DNA of 37,084 bases from the NCBI RefSeq assembly GCF_019599295.1, contig NZ_JAIEWN010000012.1:44084-81167 (forward strand). Reading direction: 5' to 3'. Made by a program: the position numbers and the translations under genes. The notes under the pieces are model-generated. The model searched no databases. It was not told where the DNA came from and saw only the letters and a program-made list of their open reading frames with translations. Source of the DNA: Oscillochloris sp. ZM17-4. GTDB taxonomy: Bacteria; Chloroflexota; Chloroflexia; Chloroflexales; Chloroflexaceae. Of this stretch, positions 1 through 7,432 are shown one piece after another (within the stretch, counting starts at the first letter, position 1; the number at the start of each line of letters is the position of its first letter).

Positions 1-7
1 GATTCCT

Positions 8-50
8 TTGTATCGAGGTCGCGCGGCGAAGCCGCGCGACCTCGATACAA
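8..50. repeat. GAA-apex palindrome, copy A
   Basis: Perfect inverted repeat with 20-bp arms (8-27 and 31-50) and a GAA loop at 28-30, so the apex reads GGC-GAA-GCC. It lies 25 bp beyond the cobT stop codon, so in the RNA it could act as a 3' hairpin, but no T-tract follows. A short second hairpin with the theme GGGCGTAGCCC follows at about 59-70. It belongs to the same family as the copies at 1861, 4140, 4217, 5071, 7533 and 29009. The structure is seen directly; any role is inference. Confidence 0.85.
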
Positions 51-75
51 TCTGGCTTGGGGCGTAGCCCTAACG

Positions 76-1131
76 CTACTCCTTGTCGGCGACCCCGGCC
101 TCGCCGAAGGTCGCCATCTCGTCCAGGGCCTTGCAGGCGGCCTGCACCAGCGAGATGCCCAGCACCGCGCCGGTGCCCTCGCCGAGGCGCATGCCCAGGT
201 CGAAGAGCGGCTCCAGATCGAGGCGGGCGAAGACGGCCTGGTGGCCGCGCTCGACCGAGCGGTGGGTGGCGATCAGATAGGGCTGCGCGGCGGGGGCCAG
301 GGCGCAGGCGATCAGGGCGGCCGCCCCCGAGATGAAGCCGTCGATCATCACCGGCACGCGCCGGGCGGCCGCGCCGATCATCAGCCCGGCCATGCCGCCG
401 ATCTCAAAGCCGCCGACCTTCGCCAGCACGTCGAGGGCGTCGGCCGGGTTGGGCCTGTGGAGCGCCAGCGCGGCCTCGATTAGGGCGACCTTGCGGCGCA
501 GCCCGGCGTCGTCGACCCCGGCGCCGCGCCCGGTGACCTCGCCGACCGGCAGGCCGGTCAGCGTGGCGACGATCGCGCTCGACGGCGTGGTGTTGCCGAT
601 GCCCATCTCGCCGGTGGCCAGGATGTCGCACCCGGCGTCGATCATCATCGTGGCGACCTCGATGCCGACCTCGACCGCAGCCTGAGCCTGCGCGCGGCTC
701 ATCGCCGGCTCGGCGCTGAGGTCGGCGGTGCCGAGGGCGAGCTTACGGGAGATCAGGTCGGGGTGGGCCGGCAGGTCGGCGGCGACGCCGATATCGACCA
801 CCGCCACCTGGGCGCCGACGTGGCGCGATAGGGCGTTGATCGCCGCGCCGCCGGCCAGGAAGTTCATCACCATCTGCGGCGTCACCTCGGGCGGGAAGGG
901 GCTGACCCCCTGGCGGGCGACGCCGTGGTCGGCGGCCATCACCACCACGGCGGGCTTGCGCAGGCGTGGCCGGGGCGCGCCGGTGATCCCGGCGACCTGG
1001 ACCGACAGGGTCTCCAGCCGGCCGAGGGCACCCTGCGGCTTCGTCAGCTGATCTTGGCGGTCGGATGCGGCGATCATCGCGGCAGCGTCGAGCGGCCGGA
1101 TCTGGGCGATCGTGTCGGTGAGCAGAGTCAT
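76..1131 (-). CDS. cobT: Nicotinate-nucleotide--dimethylbenzimidazole phosphoribosyltransferase
   Basis: CobT transfers the phosphoribosyl group of nicotinate mononucleotide to a benzimidazole-type base and so activates the lower ligand of cobalamin. The 351-residue product has the usual family length. Near the N-terminus it has the LTKPQGALGRLE segment. In the middle are MAADHGV and the GEMGIGNTTPSSA signature. Near the C-terminus, LGEGTGA carries the catalytic glutamate (about residue 318). The ATG at 1131 is preceded by AGGAG seven bases upstream. It is the last visible gene of the minus-strand cobalamin operon, 45 bp after cbiA, with a hairpin in that gap. Family assignment is secure from the motifs. 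No cobS, cobU or cobC partner is visible, so those would have to lie outside the window. Confidence 0.97.
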   Translation of the reverse strand: MTLLTDTIAQIRPLDAAAMIAASDRQDQLTKPQGALGRLETLSVQVAGITGAPRPRLRKPAVVVMAADHGVARQGVSPFPPEVTPQMVMNFLAGGAAINALSRHVGAQVAVVDIGVAADLPAHPDLISRKLALGTADLSAEPAMSRAQAQAAVEVGIEVATMMIDAGCDILATGEMGIGNTTPSSAIVATLTGLPVGEVTGRGAGVDDAGLRRKVALIEAALALHRPNPADALDVLAKVGGFEIGGMAGLMIGAAARRVPVMIDGFISGAAALIACALAPAAQPYLIATHRSVERGHQAVFARLDLEPLFDLGMRLGEGTGAVLGISLVQAACKALDEMATFGEAGVADKE

Positions 1132-1147
1132 GGAAGATCTCCTGTTG

Positions 1148-1176
1148 GGGCGCAGCAGCGCCGTGCTGCTGCGCCC
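1148..1176 (-). repeat. Intercistronic hairpin between cbiA and cobT
   Basis: A 12-bp perfect stem (1148-1159 with 1165-1176) and a 5-nt loop fill the gap between the cbiA stop and the cobT ribosome binding site. No U-tract follows, so it is more likely an mRNA-stability or processing hairpin than a terminator. Its GGGCGCAG core resembles the small second hairpin that follows several GAA-apex palindromes. Confidence 0.6.
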
Positions 1177-2640
1177 TTACGATGATGATGCCCCAGCTGC
1201 GGCGACGAAGCGCGCCGCCAGCTCGGGGCGGGACAGGAAGTGCAGATGGACATAGGAGGCCAGGACGCTGCCGCGATGCGCGCCCTCGGGGGATGGCTCG
1301 GGCCGCATGGCGTCGGGCAGGCGCTGGTAGAGCCAGGGCAGCCCCTCCGGCCGAGCCTCCCAGACCGAGTAGTGAAACTCGTGGCCGCGCACGGCCTCGC
1401 CCGCCCGCCAGAGCCAGCTGTCGGCCTGGGCCCGCACGGTGCGGTAGCCCAGGGTGAGCCGCCCGGTCATCGCCGAGCGGCCGGGGAGCAGGCCGGCCAG
1501 CGGGTGCGCCTGGCCCTCGGCATCGACGACCGCCTCGGTCAGGTACATCAGGCCGCCGCACTCGGCGTAGATCGGCAGCCCGGCGGCGGCGGCGGCGCGC
1601 AGCGACTCCAGCAGGGGCCGGTTGGCGCTGAGCTGCGTGGCGTACAGCTCGGGGAATCCGCCGCAGAGGTAGACCGCCCCCGCGCCCTCGGGCAGCGCGC
1701 CATCGCGCAGCGGGCTGAAGAAGGCGATCCGCGCGCCCGCCGCGCGCAGCAGGTCGAGGTTGTCCTCGTAGATGAAGCTGAACGCCTCGTCGAGGGCCAC
1801 GGCGATCAGCGGCTGGCCGCCGTTGGGGTGTCGGGTCGCCACAGCCGCCCCCACGTTTTCTTTCTGATAGGTTTGGGCGGCGAAGCCGCCCAAACCTATC
1901 AGAAAGTGGTTCTGGGGCACAGCCTCAGGCATAGGGGGCGCGCTGCGGGCGACCTCCAGCAGGCGATCCAGGTCGACGCCGGCCTCGACGCGGGCGCGCA
2001 CCGCGTCGAGCCACGCCTGCCAGCGGCCCGGCTCGGCGGTGGGCACCAGGCCGAGGTGGCGCTCGGGCAGCGTGATCGCCTCCTCGCGCATCAGCGCGCC
2101 CAGCACCGGCAGGCCGACGCCATCCTTAATCGCCCGCGTCACCATCTCGGCGTGGCGCGGGCCGCCGACATTGTTGAGGATCACGCCGGCCACGCGCAGG
2201 CGCGGGTCGAAGTCGCGCAGCCCGGCGACGAGCGCCGCCGCCGTGCGGGCCATGGCCCGCACATCGAGCACGATCACCACCGGCGTGTCGGTCAGGCGGG
2301 CGATATGCGCGCTGCTGCCGGCGTCGTCGTCGCCGGCGTAGCCGTCGAAGAGTCCCATCACGCCCTCGATCAGGGCCAGGTCGGCCCCCTCGGCGCGGCG
2401 GGCCAGCATCGGGGCGATCTGCTCGGGCGGCACCATCCAGGCGTCGAGGTTCGCGCATGGCCGACCGGCGGCCAGCGCGTGGTAGCTGGGGTCGATGTAG
2501 TCGGGGCCGCACTTGAAGGGCGCGACCGCGAGGCCGCGCGCGGCCAGGGCCGCGATGATCCCGGCCGTGATCGTGGTCTTGCCGCTGCCGCTCATCGGCG
2601 CGGCGAGCAGCAGGCGAGGCAGGGCAGACCGCTCGCTCAT
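1177..2640 (-). CDS. cbiA: Cobyrinate a,c-diamide synthase (with palindrome-encoded insert)
   Basis: CbiA/CobB amidates the a and c side chains of cobyrinate using ATP and glutamine. The N-terminal synthetase domain shows the P-loop [10 protein letters not shown] (about residues 14-23) and KCGPDYIDP. The C-terminal glutamine amidotransferase domain shows the nucleophile cysteine in [10 protein letters not shown] and a late histidine in YVHLHFLS. The ATG at 2640 overlaps the cbiB stop (ATGA), which fixes the start; the open frame continues upstream only as a shadow of cbiB. At 487 residues it is a little longer than usual. Codons 246-260 ([15 protein letters not shown]) are exactly the 45-bp palindrome at 1861-1905, placed in the linker between the two domains. 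Both catalytic domains look intact, so the protein is probably functional. Confidence 0.96.
   Translation of the reverse strand: MSERSALPRLLLAAPMSGSGKTTITAGIIAALAARGLAVAPFKCGPDYIDPSYHALAAGRPCANLDAWMVPPEQIAPMLARRAEGADLALIEGVMGLFDGYAGDDDAGSSAHIARLTDTPVVIVLDVRAMARTAAALVAGLRDFDPRLRVAGVILNNVGGPRHAEMVTRAIKDGVGLPVLGALMREEAITLPERHLGLVPTAEPGRWQAWLDAVRARVEAGVDLDRLLEVARSAPPMPEAVPQNHFLIGLGGFAAQTYQKENVGAAVATRHPNGGQPLIAVALDEAFSFIYEDNLDLLRAAGARIAFFSPLRDGALPEGAGAVYLCGGFPELYATQLSANRPLLESLRAAAAAGLPIYAECGGLMYLTEAVVDAEGQAHPLAGLLPGRSAMTGRLTLGYRTVRAQADSWLWRAGEAVRGHEFHYSVWEARPEGLPWLYQRLPDAMRPEPSPEGAHRGSVLASYVHLHFLSRPELAARFVAAAGASSS
1861..1905. repeat. GAA-apex palindrome, copy B, in frame inside cbiA
   Basis: Perfect 21-bp arms (1861-1881 and 1885-1905) with a GAA loop at 1882-1884; one further C-G pair extends it to 1860-1906. 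It is 45 bp long, exactly 15 codons, and in phase with the cbiA reading frame. It falls in the interdomain linker after [10 protein letters not shown] and before [15 protein letters not shown]. The flank (about 1911-1925) contains a GGGGCACAGCC stretch that resembles the second hairpin following other copies. Confidence 0.9.
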
Positions 2641-3557
2641 GATGCGCCCCCTGAGAGAGCGACGGCCCCCAGGCCGACGACGAGCAGCGCCACGGCGGCC
2701 CGCGCCACCGCCCGCGCCTCGGCGACCATCGCCGCGTCGGCGGCCCGCGCGCCGTCGCCCAGCGTGTAGTGCTCGCGCTTGGTGAGTGTGGTGTCCAGCG
2801 CGCCGGCCATCGCGGCCATCGGCCAGCCGGCGTTGGGCGATGCGGTGCGCCCGTGGTCGCGCCACGTGCCGCGCCCGGCCTGCGCGCCACGGCCACAGAC
2901 GATCTGCGCCGCCAGGGCGAGCAGCGCCGCCGTCAGCCGGGCCGGCGCGAGGTTGAGCAGGTCATCGAGGCGGGCCGCCGGCTTGCCCAGGTGCTCGTAG
3001 CGCTCGCTGCGGTAGCCCCACATCGCGTCGGCGGTGTTGCTCAGGCGGTAGGCCGCCAGCCCCGGCAGGCCGCCGGCGAGGTAGGCCAGCGCCGGGGCCA
3101 CCAGGCTATCGGAGAGGTTCTCGGCCAGCGACTCGATCGCCGCCGCCGCCACCTCATCGGCGCTCAGCTCGCCCGTGGGCCGGCTCACCAGGTGCCAGCC
3201 GAGCAGCCGCCGCGCCTCGGCCAGGTCGTCCCGCTCCAGGGCGGCCTGCACCTCGCCGACGGCGCGGTCCAGCCCCCGGTAGGCCAGCAGGGCCGAGGCC
3301 AGCACGCCCTGGGCCAGCGGGTGGCGCGGGGCAAGCCCGGCCAGCGCGCCCGCGCCGCCCGCGCCGAGGCCCAGCCAGGCCGCGCCCCACGCCAGGCGCG
3401 CCCGGTCGCCCGCCGGGGCCAGCCGCTCGCCCAGGCCCATCCAGCGGCCCATCCAGACCACCGGGTGCCATGCGTTCGGCGGGTCGCCCAGCAGCGCGTC
3501 GGCGGCCAGAGCGATGAGCAGCGCCAGGGCGCGGGCGCGGAGCGTTCTTTGGCGCAT
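2637..3557 (-). CDS. cbiB: Adenosylcobinamide-phosphate synthase
   Basis: CbiB (CobD in the aerobic nomenclature) is an integral membrane protein that joins aminopropanol or its phosphate to adenosylcobyric acid. The 306-residue product opens with a hydrophobic helix and the family signature [18 protein letters not shown]. In the middle are [30 protein letters not shown] (read in two parts: [15 protein letters not shown], then [10 protein letters not shown]) and [10 protein letters not shown], which are characteristic of this family. The C-terminus carries [15 protein letters not shown] and a last membrane helix. It starts 3 bp after the cobO stop and its stop overlaps the cbiA start (ATGA), so it is translationally coupled on both sides. 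Confidence 0.95.
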   Translation of the reverse strand: MRQRTLRARALALLIALAADALLGDPPNAWHPVVWMGRWMGLGERLAPAGDRARLAWGAAWLGLGAGGAGALAGLAPRHPLAQGVLASALLAYRGLDRAVGEVQAALERDDLAEARRLLGWHLVSRPTGELSADEVAAAAIESLAENLSDSLVAPALAYLAGGLPGLAAYRLSNTADAMWGYRSERYEHLGKPAARLDDLLNLAPARLTAALLALAAQIVCGRGAQAGRGTWRDHGRTASPNAGWPMAAMAGALDTTLTKREHYTLGDGARAADAAMVAEARAVARAAVALLVVGLGAVALSGGAS

Positions 3558-3560
3558 GGG

Positions 3561-4118
3561 CTAGTACTCCACGCCCTTCTGCGCCCGGACGCCCTGCTCG
3601 CGGAAGGGGTGCTTGACCTCGCGCATCTCCGTCACCAGGTCGGCGAAGTCGATCAGCGCGTCAGGAGCGTCGCGCCCGGTGATAATCAGGTGCAGCATCG
3701 GCGGCTTGTGCGCGCGCAGCCAGGCCACCACCTCAGCCGCATCGAGCCAGCCGTAGTGCATCACATACGTGAACTCGTCCATCAGGAAGACATCGTAGTC
3801 GCCGCTGAGAATCTTCTGCTTGCACAGCTCCCAGCCGTGTAGCGCCTTGGCCTGGGTCTCGTCCATATCGCGGCTCATCCAGGTGAAGCCGTCGCCCACC
3901 GGGGTCAGCTCGATGCCCATGCGCGCGAAGGCGCGCAGCTCGCCGAAGCTGGCGTTCTCGTGCTTGAAGAACTGCACCCCGCCGATCCGCATGTCGCGGC
4001 CCCATGCCCGGGTGAGCAGGCCGATGGCGGCGGTGGTCTTGCCCTTGCCGTTGCCGGTGTTGACGATCACCAGCCCCTTCTTGATGCGCTTCGCCCGCGC
4101 GGGCGAGTCTTCAGCCAT
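3561..4118 (-). CDS. cobO: Cob(I)yrinic acid a,c-diamide adenosyltransferase
   Basis: This enzyme transfers the 5'-deoxyadenosyl group of ATP to the reduced corrinoid (CobA/CobO/BtuR family). The 185-residue product has the P-loop [12 protein letters not shown] at about residues 20-31, the FFKHEN segment, FLMDEFTY as the Walker-B-like strand, and [10 protein letters not shown] near the end, all family hallmarks. I chose the ATG at 4118, which has AAGGGAG eight bases upstream. The frame is open further upstream, but that extension only translates the palindrome at 4140-4188. It is 153 bp from btuD, and this gap is occupied by two GAA-apex palindromes that could set the relative expression of the import and synthesis halves of the operon. 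Confidence 0.95.
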   Translation of the reverse strand: MAEDSPARAKRIKKGLVIVNTGNGKGKTTAAIGLLTRAWGRDMRIGGVQFFKHENASFGELRAFARMGIELTPVGDGFTWMSRDMDETQAKALHGWELCKQKILSGDYDVFLMDEFTYVMHYGWLDAAEVVAWLRAHKPPMLHLIITGRDAPDALIDFADLVTEMREVKHPFREQGVRAQKGVEY

Positions 4119-4139
4119 AAGAGAATCTCCCTTGATGTT

Positions 4140-4188
4140 TCGTCTGCTGCCGATGTGCGAGCGAAGCTCGCACATCGGCAGCAGACGA
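4140..4188. repeat. GAA-apex palindrome, copy C
   Basis: Perfect 22-bp arms (4141-4162 and 4166-4187) plus one outer T-A pair, with a GAA loop at 4163-4165. It is followed on the plus strand by TTGGCTTGAGGGCGCAGCCC (from 4190), a small second hairpin shared with copies A and F. It lies immediately upstream of the cobO ribosome binding site, in tandem with copy D. Confidence 0.9.
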
Positions 4189-4216
4189 TTGGCTTGAGGG
4201 CGCAGCCCTCATCAGC

Positions 4217-4267
4217 CATATATCTGGTGGACATGCCAGCGAAGCTGGCATGTCCACCAGATATATG
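4217..4267. repeat. GAA-apex palindrome, copy D
   Basis: Perfect 24-bp arms (4217-4240 and 4244-4267) with a GAA loop at 4241-4243. The inner GCCAGC-GAA-GCTGGC is shared with copies F and G, but the outer arm sequence is unrelated. It starts 5 bp beyond the btuD stop codon, so it is the first structure after btuD in the transcript and could be a 3' end or a processing barrier. Confidence 0.9.
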
Positions 4268-4271
4268 ATCA

Positions 4272-5135
4272 TCACTCCCCGCGCAGCGGGGTGATCAGCG
4301 GCGTGCCGTCGAGCGGGTGGCGGCAGACCGCCACCGGCACGCCGTAGGTCGCGCCGATCAGCTCGGCGGTGAGCACCTCATCGGGCGCGCCGACGGCCAC
4401 CACGCGGCCGCCGGCGAGCAGGGCCAGCCGGTCGGCCACGCCGGCGGCCTGGTTCAGGTCGTGCAGGGTGATCACGACGGCCAGCCCGTCCTCGTGGGCC
4501 AGCCGGCGGGCCATGCCGAGGATGGCCGCCTGGTACTTGAGGTCGAGGGCGGCGGTGGGCTCATCGAGCAGGAGCACGCGCGGCTGCTGGGCCAGGGCGC
4601 GGGCCAGGATGGCCCGGCGCTGCTCGCCGCCGGAGAGCTCGGTCACCTGACGCTCGCGCATCGCCCCCAGGCCGGTGCGCTCCAGGGCCGCCTGCACGGC
4701 GGCGCGGTCGTCGGGGGCGAGGGGAAGCAGCCAGCCCCGGTGGGGCGCGCGGCCCAGCCCGACGAACTGCTCGACGGTGAGCGGCCAGAGCTCGGCGCCC
4801 TGCGGGGCCAGGGCCATGCGCCGGGCCAGCGGGCGCGGGCGCAGCCGCCAGATGTCCTGCCCCTCCAGGCTGACGGCGCCGCCGAGCGGGCGCAGCAGGC
4901 GGGCCAGGGCGCGCAGCAGGGTGGTCTTCCCGGCGCCGTTCGGCCCGATCAGGGCCAGCACCTCGCCCGGCCGGGCCTGGAGCTGCACCCCGTCGAGCAC
5001 AGCCCGCCCGCCCAGATCGCAGCGCAGATCCGTGGCCGCGAGCGAGCCCGCCGCGTGATCTGGCGATAGCATCTCCTGATGCGGTCGCGGGCGCGAAGCG
5101 CCCGCGACCGCATCAGGAGATAATGGTATCTTCAT
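4272..5135 (-). CDS. btuD: Vitamin B12 / cobalamin-type ABC transporter ATPase (palindrome near N-terminus)
   Basis: ATP-binding subunit of a FecCD-type importer that works with the neighbouring permease and lipoprotein. It shows Walker A GPNGAGKTTLL, signature LSGGEQRRAILARAL, Walker B VLLLDEPTAALD and the H-loop in VVITLHDLNQA, in the normal order. The product is 287 residues. The ATG at 5135 overlaps the btuC stop (ATGA) and has GGGGAGG upstream, so it is the coupled start. Residues 6-22 are encoded by the palindrome at 5071-5121, which inserts a Pro/Arg-rich stretch before the first strand of the domain. An ATG at 5072 just inside this insert is an alternative start, but its SD abuts the codon. 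Substrate is inferred from the riboswitch and neighbours; a haem or siderophore transporter would look similar. Confidence 0.9.
   Translation of the reverse strand: MKIPLSPDAVAGASRPRPHQEMLSPDHAAGSLAATDLRCDLGGRAVLDGVQLQARPGEVLALIGPNGAGKTTLLRALARLLRPLGGAVSLEGQDIWRLRPRPLARRMALAPQGAELWPLTVEQFVGLGRAPHRGWLLPLAPDDRAAVQAALERTGLGAMRERQVTELSGGEQRRAILARALAQQPRVLLLDEPTAALDLKYQAAILGMARRLAHEDGLAVVITLHDLNQAAGVADRLALLAGGRVVAVGAPDEVLTAELIGATYGVPVAVCRHPLDGTPLITPLRGE
5071..5121. repeat. GAA-apex palindrome, copy E, in frame near the start of btuD
   Basis: Perfect 24-bp arms (5071-5094 and 5098-5121) with a GAA loop at 5095-5097. The length, 51 bp, is 17 codons, so the btuD frame is kept. It begins 14 bp after the A of the btuD start codon and would put a very stable hairpin in the early coding region of the mRNA. 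Confidence 0.9.
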
Positions 5136-6136
5136 CGCGCGCCTCCCCAGCCGAGCATCCAGAGGAAGAACGGCCCGCCGAGCAGCGCGGTCAGCACGCC
5201 CACCGGCAGCTCCAGCGGGGCCATCACCGTGCGTGCGGCGCTGTCGGCGAGCACCAGCAGCAGCGCGCCGACCAGGGCGCTGGCCGGGATGAGCCGGGCG
5301 TGGCCGGAGCCGCAGAACAGCCGCGCGATGTGGGGCGCGGCCAGGCCGATGAAGCCGATCAGGCCGCCCGCCGCCACCGCCGCCGCCGTGGTCAGGCTGG
5401 CCGCCGCCACGATCGCCGCCCGCGCCGTGTTCAGCGGCAGGCCGAGGCTGCGCGCCACCTCCTCGCCGCCGGTCAGGGCGTCGAGGGGGCGGGCCAGCAG
5501 CCAGAGCGCGGCCAGGCCGACCAGCAGCGCCGGCCCGCTCATGGCCAGGGCCGGCCAGCTGCGCCCCGAGAGCCCGCCCAGCAGCCAGGAGAAGATCTCG
5601 TGGAGGTCGCGGTCGCTGATCAGCATCAGCAGCGAGACGATCGCCGAGAGCACGGTGCTGAGCGAGGCCCCGGCCAGCAGCAGCGCGGTGGCCGAGCTGG
5701 CCCGGCTGGCCATCGTGATCCCGTAGACCAGCATGACGGCGGCCATCGCGCCGATGAAGGCCGCCGCCGGCACGCCCACCCCGCCGATCCGCCCGATGAT
5801 CGCCAGGGTCGCCCCCAGCGCCGCGCCCCCCGAGGCCCCGATCACAAACGGGTCGGCCAGGGGGGTGCGGAACATGCCCTGGAAGGCCGCCCCGGAGCCG
5901 GCCAGCCCCGCGCCCACCACGGCGGCCAGCAGCACGCGGGCCAGCCGCAGGTCCCAGACGATCGTCACCGCCGTGGCGCGGACGTCGGGGCTGTCGGGCG
6001 CCAGCAGCGCCCGCGCGACCTCACCCGGGCTCAGCCAGACCGCGCCCAGCCCCAGGCTGAGCGTGCCGGCGGCGGCCAGCCCGATCAGCAGGGAGGGCGC
6101 CCATACCATCGGGCTCAGGCGGATCCGGCTGATCAC
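5132..6136 (-). CDS. btuC: FecCD/BtuC-type permease subunit
   Basis: Integral membrane subunit of the B12 importer. The 334-residue product has about ten hydrophobic segments and the typical family pattern: LGLGAVWLSPGEVARALL near the N-terminus, RLARVLLAAVVGAGLAGSGA then FRTPLADPFVIGASGGAALGA, and the coupling region GLIGFIGLAAPHIARLF near the C-terminus. The start is a GTG at 6136 whose last two bases overlap the btuF stop (GTGA); a later ATG, nine codons in, is possible. Its stop overlaps the btuD ATG. The tight overlaps indicate one transcript btuF-btuC-btuD under the riboswitch. Confidence 0.93.
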   Translation of the reverse strand: MISRIRLSPMVWAPSLLIGLAAAGTLSLGLGAVWLSPGEVARALLAPDSPDVRATAVTIVWDLRLARVLLAAVVGAGLAGSGAAFQGMFRTPLADPFVIGASGGAALGATLAIIGRIGGVGVPAAAFIGAMAAVMLVYGITMASRASSATALLLAGASLSTVLSAIVSLLMLISDRDLHEIFSWLLGGLSGRSWPALAMSGPALLVGLAALWLLARPLDALTGGEEVARSLGLPLNTARAAIVAAASLTTAAAVAAGGLIGFIGLAAPHIARLFCGSGHARLIPASALVGALLLVLADSAARTVMAPLELPVGVLTALLGGPFFLWMLGWGGAR

Positions 6137-7107
6137 TTCGGCTGCTCCGGGTAGAGCGCGGCCGCCATAGCCTCCAGGGCGTCGGCCAGGCGCGGGCCGG
6201 CCCGCGAGACCATGTTGCCGTCGATCAGGTAGATCCGGCCCGCGCGCACGGCGCCGATGTTCTCCCAGCCCGGCCGCGCGGCCACCTGCTCGGCGGTCAG
6301 CTTATCGCCGTGCGAGCTTGGCCCCAGGATCACCGCCGGGTCGCGGTCGATGACCGCCTCGGCGCTCACCTGCGGGTAGTCCTCCGTCGCATCGGCGAAG
6401 ATGCTGGCCGCGCCCGTCAGGCCGATCATCTGGCCGATGAAGGTGCCCGGCCCGGCGCTCATCAGCGGCTCGTCGAACACCTCGTAGAAGACGGTCGGCC
6501 GCTGCTCGGCCGGGATGCCCGCCACCGTCGCCTCGACCTTGGCGACCCGCTCGCGCATGGTCGTCACCACCGCCTCGGCATCCGCCACGTGGCCGGTGAC
6601 GTAGCCGATCTGCTGGATGTTGCTATAGACATCCTCAAAGGTCTTCGGCTCGAAGATCAGGGTGGGGATGCCCACGGCCGCCAGGGCCTCGGCCACCGGA
6701 GCCTGGGCCGCGCTGCCGCCGATCACCAGGTCGGGGCTGAGCGCGACGATCGACTCGACGCTGATCGTCTTGGCCGAGAAGCCGCCGATCTCGGGCAGGG
6801 CGTCGGCATCGGGCGGGTAGTCGCAGTAGGATGTGTCGCCCACCACCTGCGGGCCGGCTCCCACGGCGAAGAGGGTCTCGGTGACGGACGGGGCCAGCGA
6901 GACGATGCGCTGGGCGGCGGCCGGCAGGCTGACCTGGCGGCCGAGCGCGTCGGTGATCTGGATGCTGGCGGGCGCGGCGGCGGCGGGCTCCGCCGTGGGG
7001 GCGGATGTGGGCGCAGCGGCGGGCGGCTGGGCGGCGGGCGCGGCGGCGCAGGCCGCGAGGGCCAGGGCGACAAGGCATGCTGAGATAGCGCGGGTCATGC
7101 GGCTCAT
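6133..7107 (-). CDS. btuF: Cobalamin ABC transporter substrate-binding lipoprotein
   Basis: Periplasmic-binding-type lipoprotein (class III, BtuF/FhuD-like) that delivers corrinoid to BtuCD. The N-terminus has basic residues, a hydrophobic stretch and a lipobox ending LALAAC, followed by a long Ala/Pro/Thr linker typical of surface-tethered lipoproteins. The binding domain starts near ITDALGRQVSLPAAAQRIVSLAPS and includes LSPDLVIGG. I chose the ATG at 7107, which has GGGAG about seven bases upstream; a second ATG at 7098 starts MTRAIS and is possible. It is the first long gene of the cobalamin operon. Specificity for B12 is inferred from the riboswitch and the linked biosynthetic genes. Confidence 0.92.
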   Translation of the reverse strand: MSRMTRAISACLVALALAACAAAPAAQPPAAAPTSAPTAEPAAAAPASIQITDALGRQVSLPAAAQRIVSLAPSVTETLFAVGAGPQVVGDTSYCDYPPDADALPEIGGFSAKTISVESIVALSPDLVIGGSAAQAPVAEALAAVGIPTLIFEPKTFEDVYSNIQQIGYVTGHVADAEAVVTTMRERVAKVEATVAGIPAEQRPTVFYEVFDEPLMSAGPGTFIGQMIGLTGAASIFADATEDYPQVSAEAVIDRDPAVILGPSSHGDKLTAEQVAARPGWENIGAVRAGRIYLIDGNMVSRAGPRLADALEAMAAALYPEQPK

Positions 7108-7152
7108 GGGGGTGCTCCCGTAGATGGCAGATAGAAAAGACGGCAAACAGAA

Positions 7153-7179
7153 GCCCCAGCCTTCAGAGAAGACTGGGGC
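7153..7179 (-). terminator. Putative riboswitch-controlled terminator
   Basis: On the minus strand, GCCCCAGTCTTC pairs with GAAGGCTGGGGC (with a G-U pair) around a short loop, and the stem is followed by a T-rich run containing TTCTG, TTT and TTTT. It lies between the riboswitch and btuF, in the position expected for an expression-platform terminator. The hairpin is seen; switching by B12 is inferred from known cobalamin riboswitches. Confidence 0.6.
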
Positions 7180-7214
7180 GACAGGACTCCGGGCATGCCA
7201 TCGCAGGGAAGCGA

Positions 7215-7232
7215 CTATGGGGCGCGGGTCAT
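7215..7232 (-). CDS. Five-codon leader ORF (MTRAP) in the btuF leader
   Basis: ATG ACC CGC GCC CCA TAG follows a perfect AAGGAGG (7239-7245) with a 6-nt spacer. It lies between the B12 riboswitch and the terminator hairpin. Its first eleven bases, ATGACCCGCGC, match those at the internal btuF ATG (7098), which suggests an old start that was separated from its gene, or a translated leader peptide. The SD is the best in the region. Whether it is translated is unknown. Confidence 0.4.
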   Translation of the reverse strand: MTRAP

Positions 7233-7266
7233 GTTCGTCCTCCTTAGCTCGAGAAGGGGTGAACGG

Positions 7267-7399
7267 ATCGTACGAGGCAGGCTCCCTGGCTTCCGGCGTC
7301 CTGATCGGACCACCGGTTACAGTTGCGGCACAGCGCTGGACTCACACCAGCTTCCACCTTTACGCCCTAGCATCCGGGCTTGCGGGTCACCTCGACGAT
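7267..7399 (-). promoter_or_regulatory. Cobalamin (AdoCbl) riboswitch
   Basis: On the minus strand the conserved B12 elements occur in order: GGTGTGAGTCC, then GCCGCAACTGTAA, then the B12 box GCCAGGGAGCCTGCC (7276-7290). A closing P1 helix is formed by 7390-7399 with 7267-7277, with one bulged base. It lies upstream of btuF and so should control the whole minus-strand import and synthesis operon, normally reducing expression when adenosylcobalamin is plentiful. The boxes are seen directly; the regulatory outcome follows from the known class. Confidence 0.93.
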
Positions 7400-7426
7400 A
7401 TGAAGTTTGGTAGGTGCAACGGGCGA

Positions 7427-7432
7427 AGTATA
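7427..7432 (-). promoter_or_regulatory. Candidate -10 box for the cobalamin operon
   Basis: The minus strand reads TATACT about 30 bases upstream of the riboswitch P1 helix, a sensible place for the operon promoter. I see no convincing -35 box 16-18 bases upstream, so this is tentative. Confidence 0.3.

Noticed and set aside
1240-2769. A 509-residue open frame on the plus strand opposite cbiA
   Set aside because: It is the antisense shadow of a high-GC gene; the product is Gln/Gly/Arg-rich, low in complexity and has no motifs, while the minus-strand frame is a clear CbiA.
4119-4175. N-terminal extension of cobO
   Set aside because: The extra residues are only a translation of palindrome copy C; a good SD precedes the ATG at 4118.
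4270-4295. Imperfect hairpin in the last codons of btuD as an eighth family member
   Set aside because: The stem has a bulge and a GCA loop, and lacks the GAA apex; it may be related to the small second hairpin but does not meet the family definition.
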